Source: Bathelium albidoporum (taxonomy: Eukaryota > Ascomycota > Dothideomycetes > Trypetheliales > Trypetheliaceae). Taken from it: a stretch of DNA of 64,000 nt. Numbering within the stretch: position 1 is the stretch's first letter; each line of letters begins with the position of its first letter. Under the pieces are notes generated by a model that was not told where the DNA came from, did no database searches, and saw nothing but the letters and a program-made list of their open reading frames with translations. A program made the translations under genes and the position numbers. The stretch spans positions 62,001 through 126,000 of the forward strand of contig JAGFVP010000020.1 of NCBI GenBank assembly GCA_021031095.1, in the 5' to 3' direction. Positions 1-8,863 of the stretch are shown in pieces.

Positions 1-888
1 TTCGTCACTACCTCTTAGGTTAGACGCAGTTTTCCTACTTACGAGTTCAGATCATTGCTTCGTGTACAAACTTGTCTAACTTCAATCTGTCAACTCAATG
101 CAACATCTATTGTTGACACGACAGCCCCTTCCTTTACTTTGATTGTCCTCTTGCAGTCTGATATGCCACCTTGAATGCAACTATAGTCCGCGCATTACAG
201 CATTCATTTCAACCTGAATCGACAAAAGAGTTCAAATGTCGATATGATGCAGAAGTCACGAAAACCCAGATCGGAAAATATCGGAGTACCCCAGAAACTT
301 CTCCGCTTATCCGTGCGCACCTGTCTATGTCTTCTAAAAGTCGGCTTACACTTTGGTTACAAGTGGACAAAATGCTCCAGCGGTGGCAGCCGATCTCGGA
401 AGTCACGACTGAAAAATCACATGGTTGAGAATCAGTTGCCTTATATGAGAACAATTATCTTACAGGAGCTTCTTCATTTGAAGGTAACCGAGACCCTGAT
501 GAGTTTAAGGCGAAGACTAGCAAAGACCTTGGATAATTCGATGTATGTACTCGGATCACGGCATGAGGACTGAAAAGAGTGGAGGACTCAAATACTCCAC
601 TTGGTGAATAAAAAGATTGTCTGCGCCAGTGGGCTCGGGTTGGAATGGTGAAGCTTACTGTCCCTCCGCATCTCGGTATCATGCTTCCATCAGATTGACA
701 ATTCCGTCTCTTTTCCATCTTGATAACCAAGCTCGGTTCCTACACCATTAAGCCAGCCTGCAATTAGCCTAGCGCTCTGACCACCCATGTTCGCCCCACC
801 ATTTTGTCGAAACCATGCGACCCCACAATTGAAGCTATAATGGAACCGAAACAATTGAAAGCTGCTCAAGCAGCTATACGGACTGGAA
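1..888. other. Intergenic region, no gene recognised
   Basis: Only short overlapping open frames occur on both strands, none with a recognisable domain or a convincing splice chain. A good minus-strand donor (GTAAGT, near position 42) lies close to the left edge, but the sequence upstream of it on that strand carries stops, so I do not call an exon. The right part should hold the promoter and 5' UTR of the amidase gene that follows. Confidence 0.5.
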
Positions 889-2470
889 ATGTTGACGTCT
901 ATTCTAAGGACAAATTGTCATAGCTCAAAGATTTATCGATTCAGCCTGCTAGCCAGCAACTATATCCACCATGGAGGCAGACTCCAGGCACGGAGAAATT
1001 TCTCCGCAACGTCCAGGAAAGCTCTTACGACAATTGAGATGTCTGAGCGGGAATTGAGCAGTCTCAAAGTCAACCAAGAGCGACTAATGGACAACATCCA
1101 TTATAGTTCCGAATGGGGAAAAGGCGAGCGGTGGGGAAGGTACAGTTCATCTCTTCGAAAGGAGAGGCACTACATTTACCCCGACTAGGACTGACGCCTC
1201 AGGTAGTGGTCCCACGGACATTGGCATGTCGCGCCTAGCCCTCTCGTCCTCAGATAGACAAGCCCGCGACTGGTTCGCCGAAAAGACCACCAACCTCGGC
1301 TGCACCGTCACCACCGACGCCATGGGCAACCAGTTTGCCATCCGACCCGGCCAGCGCTCCGGCCCTCCCACCTGCGCGGGCTCGCATCTCGACACGCAAC
1401 CCAGCGGCGGCCGCTACGACGGCATCCTCGGCGTCACCGCCGGCCTCGAGCTGCTCGAAGTCCTCAACGAGCGCTGGATTGAGACGGCGTATCCCGTCGG
1501 CGTCGTCAACTGGACCAACGAAGAAGGCGCCCGGTTCCCGATTTCCATGCTGTCCTCGGGCGTCTGGGCGGGCGCCATCCCGCTCGCCACCGCTCACGGC
1601 CTCCGCTCCATCATTCCGCCCTCCGATCAGACCACCGTCCGCGACGCCCTCGCCACGATCGGATACCTGGGCCAGGCGGAAGCGAGCTGGGAGGCGAACC
1701 CGCTCGCGGCCCATTTCGAATTGCACATCGAGCAAGGCCCGCACCTGACCCGCTCTGGACGGAGCGTCGGCGTCGTGCAGGGCGTGCAGGCGTATCGCTG
1801 GTTCACCGTGACGGTTACAGGGCGCGATACACACACAGGGACGACGGATTTAGTGAACCGAGCGGACGCGCTGCTCGCAGCGACGCGAATGGTCGTCGCG
1901 TCGCATAATGCGGCTACAAGAGTGGGGAAGGGGGCGTTGGCGAGCACGGGGGTGATGGAGGTGAGGCCGGGGAGTACGAATACAGTACCCGGGAGGGTGA
2001 GGTTCAGTTTGGATATTAGGGCACCGAAAGAGGAGGTGGTGGAGGAAGTGGAGGGCACGCTGAGGGAAGAGTTTGAGATTCTAGCGAAGGGAGAGGACGT
2101 GGGAGGTTTAGCGAGGGCAGGGACGAAGGGATTGCCATGTACGGTGGAATGGAAGACAGATAGTGTGTCGGAGGCGATTAGGTTCCATCCTGACTGCATT
2201 GGTTGTGTGTGGGATTCGTCGAAGGCACTATTTGGAGAGGAAGATGTGGAGGCGAACATGATGGAAATGACGAGTGGGGCCGGACATGACAGTGTGTATA
2301 CGAGCAAGCGGTGTCCGACGACCATGATTTTTGTACCGTGTAGGGATGGCATCAGTCACAATCCAGCAGAGTATTGTGAGCCGAAGGATTGCGCCATCGG
2401 TGCGCAGGTCTTACTCGGCAGCGTGCTGCGGTACGATAGACTTCGCGCACTGCGAGAACCAGAAAGATAA
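889..2470 (+). CDS. M20-family N-carbamoyl amidohydrolase (beta-alanine synthase / hydantoinase-carbamylase type), probably mitochondrial
   Basis: Predicted 504 aa from two exons, 889-1139 and 1207-2470, joined across a 67 bp intron with a CTGAC branch site; the join gives WGSGPTDIGMSRLAL, a stretch typical of the family. These enzymes hydrolyse N-carbamoyl-beta-alanine or N-carbamoyl amino acids to amino acid, CO2 and ammonia (pyrimidine or hydantoin breakdown). Bimetal-site residues are visible: His144 in GSHLDT, Asp155 in RYDG, Glu189/190 in TNEEGARF, then the ELHIEQGP and SGAGHDS histidines. The first ~45 residues are rich in Arg and Ser, nearly free of acidic residues and include RRNFSATSRK, which looks like a mitochondrial presequence; a start at 1039 (MSEREL) would remove it. 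Saccharomyces kluyveri Pyd3 is a fungal member. Allantoate amidohydrolase is the main alternative; substrate cannot be fixed from sequence. Confidence 0.88.
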
Positions 2471-2617
2471 AAAAAAAGTCAAAGAGCTCTTATCAGCTAA
2501 TCTGAAGTAGATGCTCAGCTGATACATATGCAATGTTCGAATATCCGTGCCGCATCCCATCGTCCTTGAAACCCCTTGTAATAAAGGCAAGCTGGCCATC
2601 CACTCCATTTCAGGCTC

Positions 2618-3242
2618 CTATGATGGAGGCGGCGCCCCACGACCTCTCCCGAACCCACCCCTAAACGTTGGTGCAAACTCTCCCGGCGCACCACCCTCCT
2701 TTTCGCCGCCGAACTCCCTTCTCCGGTAGCCACCCTCGCGATCACCTCTCGGGCCACCCCGTCCACCGCCGCGGCGCTCGCGTTCATCGCCTAGCATACC
2801 ACGCGGGGGCGCATGGGAGCGCTGCTGCTTAATGTGGGTCTGCGGTACGATCTCAGCTGGCAGATGGAGCCATTCGCGCAGGTAGTCGAGGCCTTCCGGG
2901 GTCAGGGTGTAGTAGTAGTATTGCCAGGAGAACTGGGTCTTGAGGTAGCCGCGCGAGGTGAGGGACTGGCAGGCCTTGATGACGTAGAGGTTCTGGGTGT
3001 CGATGTCGTCGTGCTTGGGCTTGTTATAGTCCTTTTTGGCAACGAGGACGCCCTCTGACGGAGAGACAGCTCGTTAGTTCATAAACGTTTGCAAGGGTAG
3101 GTGGATTATTGTATAAATGTGGCTTTAGAGGTGCATACCGCGGAAGAGGTACTCGTGGATTTTCTTGCGGTCTGCCTTGGGGATAAGCCTGCGAAATGTC
3201 AGCATAGAATATTCAAACGAGTTTCACAGTGAATCCCTACAT
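2618..3242 (-). CDS. RPS10: 40S ribosomal protein eS10
   Basis: Predicted 162 aa. Exon pieces on the minus strand: 3242-3241 (only A and T of the start codon), 3188-3139, 3054-2618; introns 3240-3189 and 3138-3055. The joined protein begins MLIPKADRKKIHEYLFREGV, continues through a run ending FSWQYYYYTLTPEGLDYLREWLHLP, and ends in an Arg/Gly-rich tail, the standard eS10 layout and length. eS10 is a small-subunit protein of the head region near the mRNA path. The first intron interrupts ATG itself as AT|G, so no spliceless start is possible in this frame. Divergent from SDE2 across about 320 bp and convergent with the amidase gene, whose stop lies about 150 bp beyond its own stop. Confidence 0.95.
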
Positions 3243-3564
3243 CTTGGCGGTGCTATGTGAAGTAAAGGGTGGAGTGATTGGCTTTGGGTACTCTTCGTAG
3301 AATTTTGGCCGTGGTGGGATCCCGATCGTTTAGCGGCCAAAGCGGTGAGCCAAATGCCATTGGAGCCCGGCAGAATCCCAGCCTCGAAATTCAACTTCTG
3401 ACCTCACCAGGTACCGTGCCACCCATATAGATATTCGCTGATCATTTATTTGAGCCTTGCTGCTGCTCTACTGGAATCGCGTATTGGTGCTCGGTTCTGA
3501 GAGCTCCTTCGGATCCTCGAATTTTCCAAGCTTACCAGAACTTCTCAACACAGCAAAACCCATA
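3243..3564. promoter_or_regulatory. Divergent promoter between eS10 and SDE2
   Basis: About 320 bp separate the two outward-facing start codons, so both 5' UTRs and both promoters must lie here. An in-frame ATG at 3457 could extend SDE2 by 36 residues, but those residues do not resemble the family N-terminus and I treat that stretch as 5' UTR. No clear TATA box was seen. Confidence 0.6.
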
Positions 3565-4476
3565 ATGGCGACCGAAACATTCAATGTCCTCCTCACCTCT
3601 TTCCCCGGCCTTGGTCTCCCCTCAACCCTTTCTATACCAATTCAGGCCGATAGCTCGATAGCTAATTTGACAACCATCATCTCCTCGCGCCTCCCCTCCA
3701 ACGCTCCCCTCCACAACCTCATCCTTACGACCACCTCCAACCGCCAACTTAGTCCCACCTCCTCGGCTCCTCTCGCGACCCTCCTCCCGAGCAGCACATT
3801 CACACATCAACCATGCTTCCTCCTCCCACTCCACCTCACTACGCGTCTCCGCGGCGGCAAAGGCGGCTTCGGCTCTCAACTCCGCGCCGCCGGCGGGCGC
3901 ATGCAATCACGCAAGAAACGAAACAACGGCCTCGCCTCGTCGTCGAACCGCGCGCTTGGCGGCCCGCGCTACCGCGTCATCGCCGAAGCCAAAGCGCTGG
4001 CGGAATACTATGCGACGCAGCCGGAGCTGGAGCAGAAGGAGCGCGAGGAGAAGCGGCGGCGGTGGGAGCAGGTGGTGGAGGCGGCGGAGCGCAAGAGCGA
4101 GGAGATGAGGAAGGGGAGGGGGGGCAAGGTGGACTCGAAGTGGCTGGAGGAGAAAGAGGAGGCGGAGGAGAAGATGAGGGAGGCTGTGAGGAGGGCGGTG
4201 GCGGATGGGGAGGTGGAGGTATTAGGGCGGGAAGGGAGTGATGTTTCGAGGGAGGGATCATCGGAGGGAAGGAGTGAGAGTGAGCGGGAGGAGGGTGACG
4301 ACGAGCGTGCGGAGGGCTCGAGAGATGCGAGTAGGGCAATGCAGTCGAGGACGTTCTTTGGGTGGGATGAGGACGAGGATATAAGCAGTAGTAGTAGTGA
4401 TGAAGATGACGATAGTCAGGATCACGACGTATCGTTGGCAGAAGACAGCAAAGGGAAAGGGAAAGCAAAGGCCTAG
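3565..4476 (+). CDS. SDE2: SDE2, ubiquitin-fold splicing/genome-maintenance factor
   Basis: Single exon, 303 aa from the ATG at 3565. The N-terminal ~98 residues form the SDE2 ubiquitin-like part and end in the processing motif LRGG|KGG (Gly97-Gly98, Lys99, Gly100-Gly101), followed by the hallmark FGSQLRAAGGRMQSRKKRNN. In fission yeast and humans a deubiquitinase cuts after the GG, and the Lys-starting C-terminal product joins the spliceosome or acts in replication stress. Here the C-terminal part has a long charged helix (about residues 150-220, Glu/Lys/Arg-rich) and an acidic Ser/Asp tail near the end, a possible CK2 target region (inference). Length and motif order fit the family. The upstream in-frame ATG at 3457 is unlikely to be the start. 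Confidence 0.93.
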   Translation: MATETFNVLLTSFPGLGLPSTLSIPIQADSSIANLTTIISSRLPSNAPLHNLILTTTSNRQLSPTSSAPLATLLPSSTFTHQPCFLLPLHLTTRLRGGKGGFGSQLRAAGGRMQSRKKRNNGLASSSNRALGGPRYRVIAEAKALAEYYATQPELEQKEREEKRRRWEQVVEAAERKSEEMRKGRGGKVDSKWLEEKEEAEEKMREAVRRAVADGEVEVLGREGSDVSREGSSEGRSESEREEGDDERAEGSRDASRAMQSRTFFGWDEDEDISSSSSDEDDDSQDHDVSLAEDSKGKGKAKA

Positions 4477-5216
4477 GAACATTCCTCAATTCTTACGACA
4501 GTCCGCTCAACGGGCATCACTTAATGCTGTTGGAATGCTATTTGCCCGCATATGCAATTTATTGATTATTAATTCCAATCTAGGGCGCGAACGACGCACT
4601 TGGCCATATGAAGCTTGAATCTCTTTACATGTCAGCCTAGAACTTGGGCAATTGGGCTTTCATTATTAGAAGTACAATAATCTGGTTGAAGGGGGCGATC
4701 CAGCATTTCTTCGCAGCGGAGAAATGGTGAAAAAGTAACAGTCAATGCACTTGAGTCGAGACGTTGGTCTATCAAGCTCGGCTGGACTTCTAGCCTACAC
4801 CCAGAACAGGACTCATCTACAGGTCTCAAGTAACAATATTCGGGCTCTCGAACGTGGTCTGAAAAAACAGGTGTAGTAAGTATGCTTATGTGCGGGAGTG
4901 AAGATTGTAACGGTAGCTGATGCATAGAATACAATGATCTTGAGCTGTATAATCGGTAGGACATGTAGATAGGAAAGAGTGATTTGGATTGTTAAACTCA
5001 ACCAATGGACAGTACAGAACGTAAACCGAAGTATGAAAACAGGCTGCTACATGAATGGAGTGTACGACCTCAAAAGCGTGGAAATCAAGCAAGCAAGCAA
5101 CCTGAATAGCCACCCGTATGCTACTCGGGTGCACAGTCAGACAGCCCAATCACCGAAACGAAAAAAGGAGCCTTTTGGCCAGATTTCGTGATAATGTTGA
5201 TGATTTGCAGCTACGT

Positions 5217-5281
5217 GAGTTCATCCCTCAGAAGAATTCCTTGCGGGGGAGTTCATCCAATCAGAAGAATTCCTTGCGAAC
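5217..5281. repeat. Two-copy direct repeat, about 32 bp unit
   Basis: Two adjacent copies share GAGTTCATCC and then TCAGAAGAATTCCTTGCG, separated by a 1-base length difference (copies start at 5217 and 5249). The copies abut, so this is a local tandem duplication. Confidence 0.8.
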
Positions 5282-5403
5282 TCTGCAAAAGTGCTGGTCC
5301 TCAACCTCACTCCTGCACCTCCGAAGCACATTGAAAATCTACGTCTACAATTCTTGCACCTCGCATCTCCAAGTGATATGTGAATACATATACAGCCTGA
5401 ATT

Positions 5404-5489
5404 ACTGGCTCTCAACCTTTTTGATCAGAGGTTCGATGGTAATGACATGGCTTAGAACTCTCAAACTCCAAATAGCATTGAGAGCCAGT
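5404..5489. repeat. 12 bp inverted repeat, 62 bp spacer
   Basis: ACTGGCTCTCAA at 5404-5415 is perfectly complementary to TTGAGAGCCAGT at 5478-5489. It could be a remnant of a small element or chance; no flanking target-site duplication was identified. Confidence 0.5.
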
Positions 5490-5814
5490 CAGTGTAGGAG
5501 GTGAGCCATGACAGCTTTCGGGACCATTACTTCCAACCGGCGAAGTTCAATGCTAAATCGAAAGGCCTGGGAAATTTGATGTTCTTTATTCTCTACCGTT
5601 TCTCAACCGTCAAACTCCGAGTCATTTAAAAACAGCACGTAATGAACACTTCTGGTTGTTATTTTGGAAGAGAAAAAAGAACATGAGCTCGAGCGCAAGC
5701 GCACCTCCCGAGTCGTCTATAGATCTGTGGATTCGGGAGAAAATAACGCAGTCAACCCGACATACTTTTACCTGTAACTCTGTTCAAACTTTCGGATATT
5801 ACGAAGACGAACTA

Positions 5815-6308
5815 TCACTGCTTGATAAATAAACATCGACAGCCTTGACTTTCTATACAGGTAGCTTCGGGATGATCAACTATCCTCGACGGGTACTTGA
5901 CATAAAAAGCAATCCTGCAGATCGAGATACATTCATCGGTCTTGTTGCCTCTGCTTTGTTTCCGTCTGCGAGTTGTGGTTGCCAATGCCACGCCACGGTT
6001 CCATGCGTCTGTCTTCAGCCATCCACCTCTCCAGAGGTGGAAGACCTCGCTCAGGACCGCGCTTGGGTCTTTCACGTTCCAAATGATTAGAGATCGCCCG
6101 GACTTGGGTTGCGGTGGATAGCTCTCTCGCTGTACCGCGACTAGGAGGCTTGCTCTCGGCCCAACTTCCAATTCCTGCCAAATCCAGGAGACGTCCTTGC
6201 CGTAAACTACCTCAATTTATCAAACAGCTTGAGCGTGTATTGGATTGGGCATCGTCTTACCTGGTGCCACCAGCTACATCGCGCCTCTCGGTGTCGCCGT
6301 TCCCACAT
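5815..6308 (-). CDS. Possible small two-exon gene, unknown function
   Basis: A 120-codon minus-strand frame (6174-5815) can be joined to a 16-codon first exon (6308-6261, starting MWERRHREARC) by an intron with GTAAGA donor and GGCAG acceptor (6260-6175), both phase 0, giving 135 aa. The product is basic and has five cysteines but no signal peptide, domain or similarity I recognise. The branch site is weak. It may be a spurious frame; I report it only because the splice signals are in phase. Confidence 0.25.
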
Positions 6309-7083
6309 TTTTGATCCCTGTCAGCTACAGGAGATTCTTGCTCTTGCATTGTCAGTGCTTGTGGATGGAAGGGAAAGATAGCATACTACCGGAGCGGGTA
6401 TTTGAGGAAGCCATGGAATAGACAGATTTATTTTCTTCCAGCCTGAATCTTGAACTTGGGTTTCTCAAGTGAACCGCGAATAATGTGGGAGTTTAAATAC
6501 TTTGGGTGAGGCTAGGTATGGTACGCACTTCGCCTGGGCCATTTTTTGATGTCGCCCGTTCTTACCACTCAATCTGGCTGTTGCAGAAGTGCATTACGAG
6601 ATATGGAGTGTGCGATTTGCTCGTGATGAGCACGGTCTTGTTGCCTTCCGCGCAGCCAGTCGGCAGCGCATCTCTTCTAAAGGTGCATTATCGGCACATT
6701 GGGATTCCATTCGCCGTCTGATTCAGGCAGACTTGCTATCCTTGAATCATTCTTCTCACGTAGCAGATTGTGGGATGCTTTCGGTAGCCAAAACGTGGTC
6801 CTGTATGACGGCAAACCCTGACGCGTCCCGATTAGGTGCCGGAGCCCCCGACCCCAAAAGTGCATTAAGTTGTGATTGGATGGCAGCACTCATTGCACTC
6901 TTGCTTGATTGGTGGTTCCTCTAACGCATATTTGACATTTACGCAAGCACCCTTATCGTAAGCCTTTCGGACCGGGTCCCACCACGTTGTTTTCGAGGCT
7001 GACCTCGCTGCGGCTGAGACATATTCCATCGGATCCCGTATTTATACTCATTTTCCAGTCTTTCTTTTTCGGCATTGCTGTAA
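6309..7083. other. Intergenic region
   Basis: A plus-strand frame at 6589-6924 is open for 111 codons but no in-phase start exon could be found; the good acceptor before it (GCTGTTGCAG ending near 6590) does not join in frame to an ATG exon I can see. The rightmost part should be the promoter of the Clr5-domain gene. Confidence 0.4.
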
Positions 7084-8782
7084 ATGATGAAACAATTTAG
7101 AGCCATCGTCTCCAAAACAGAAACCCTACCGGCTACGATAGAGCGCCATGTGCCTCATTCAACTTCGTCCGCATCGGCCTCGAGATCAAAAGTCAAACGA
7201 CACAGGCATTCCGCGGAGAGGTGGCATCAGTTGCATGCTTTTATTTCCGATTTATACATCCGACAGAATAAAACGGCTGAAGAAGTGCTCGAGACCCTGA
7301 AAAGCCAGCACAACTTCCACGTCGGGTCAGAGAATCCATACCATCATATAATTTTATCACTGACATCATATGGCAGTCTTCGTAAATTGAAGGACTGGCT
7401 TAAAACCAACGGGATATCCAAAAATATTGACAAGTCTGATATGATCATTCTCTATGCCAAGAGGCAATCCCGTCTGATCAGTGAGGGGAAGAAATCAGTC
7501 GTGTACAAAGATGGACATGTTCTGGACGACAGTCGCCTTGTTCGATTTGGTGAAAGAGTTGCTGATGAAATAGACCTGATCTCATTTTCATCTGCCTGTG
7601 AGTTTCTCCTCCCTATTGGTCCAATTTACACCTTGCCCCCTCTTTTGTCTGACCTGTGTACCAGTTACTCCAGAGGGCTATACATATGCAACGCCTCGGG
7701 ATTTGAGTTTGCGGGACGAAGCTGCATATTCGGAATTTGATCCTAGGCTCTTTGATCTATTTTATTCGCAAAGATCTGTGAAGACCATGTTAGGATACAC
7801 CTTCGATGAACTCGAGTCTGCAAAGCAGAGCTCGCACATGCATCAAAGTGGAAATTATGGCCTCAGCATTACTGCAGATCAGGAAGAGCACAGCCTTCCA
7901 GCAGTTCTCAGGCAAGCGATGCTCTTTGCAAAAGCCATTGTTGAATGTTTTAAGGCCTGTCCAGAGCAGTTTGCAATCCCCCAAATTGCGAGCGAAAGCA
8001 TTCAAAATAGAAGAGTACCGAAAGTGGACATCACATTCACTGGCGAAGCTCAAAATATCTTCACTAAGCCTGTAATAAATAGCATCATATTCCGTGTGAA
8101 GCATTCCGAACTTTGCCCACGACTGCTTCAGCTCAGCCCAGCGGATCGTGGAAGATGGAAACAAGATTGGTACAGCATGACGCAAGAAGAACAGTCTCTG
8201 TCTAGTAAGCTCGGTGCAACTTTTTTCGGTATACCCTCTAGATCTAGCTCTGCAATGGCCTACATGCACATCTTGGTATTCATGGCGTCCACTAAAGCCC
8301 CGAGGAACTCAATCGTCATGAGACTTTCACTTGGCGTCGACGTCCGCGACTGTCCGGAGTGTACAGTATGCAAACGAACCGTCGTATCTATTGATTCGCT
8401 AAGCGCAACCGGAGCAGTCCAGCTTAACGTTCCACTTCGATCACAGTGGAATGACGATCAAGATCCATTGGAACTGTCAGTAAATATGGCCGCGGTGAAC
8501 GTCAGATGGTGCGACTATGTTTGCTGCCTCAAAAGCTGGTTTCAGCGTCCACTGCCATACTTCCAGGGATTCGAACCAGATGAGAAGTGGGATCCTATGG
8601 AAGTGTCCACACCTTTGTTTACATTTCAGCCATGCGGCGATGTGCCTCCGATGACCCTGTTCGATTCGCATGATACTCAAAGGTTGTATTCCTTTGAATG
8701 GGCTTCCGATGATGAATTGGATGACAATCTTGAATCCGAACAATACGAATTCGAAAGCGAAACCTGGAATCCAAATGAATAA
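7084..8782 (+). CDS. Clr5-domain protein
   Basis: Predicted 543 aa from exons 7084-7597 and 7665-8782; the 67 bp intron has a GTGAGT donor, a CTGAC branch and a CCAG acceptor, and the join restores frame as FSSAFTPEGYTYATPRD. Residues about 45-110 match the fungal Clr5 domain (WHQLHAFISDLYIRQNKTAEEV then LKDWLKTNGISKN), a short N-terminal module found on otherwise diverse fungal proteins, often with repeats or in nuclear factors. The remaining ~430 residues have no recognised domain; the C-terminus is acidic (many Asp/Glu in the last 40 residues). Tail-to-tail with the AAA ATPase gene, whose stop is only 82 bp away. A second in-frame ATG follows immediately (7087). Function unknown; a DNA- or protein-binding role is inference. 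Confidence 0.8.
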
Positions 8783-8863
8783 TGATAGCAATAAAGCAGT
8801 GAAAGACTGTGTGTGACGCATAAATCCTGTAAAATAGATGCCCAATGTTTGAACGAACGGTCA

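Larger units (their letters stand above)
4477..5814. other. Intergenic region with a short direct repeat and an inverted repeat
   Basis: No coding gene is supported. The stretch contains a 32-33 bp imperfect direct repeat (5217-5281) and a 12 bp perfect inverted repeat (5404-5415 with 5478-5489). The longest plus-strand frame (5118-5504) runs through the repeat and resembles nothing known. Confidence 0.5.

Noticed and set aside
1250..1834. Long minus-strand frame opposite the amidase
   Set aside because: Arg/Gly/Ala-rich shadow produced by the GC-rich third positions of the real gene on the plus strand.
2813..3058. Plus-strand frame within the eS10 gene
   Set aside because: It is the exact antisense of conserved eS10 residues.
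3977..4489. Pro/Ser-rich minus-strand frame opposite SDE2
   Set aside because: Shadow of the Glu/Lys/Arg-rich SDE2 C-terminus.
5118..5504. 128-codon plus-strand frame
   Set aside because: Runs through a tandem duplication, has low-complexity composition and no support from splice signals or similarity.
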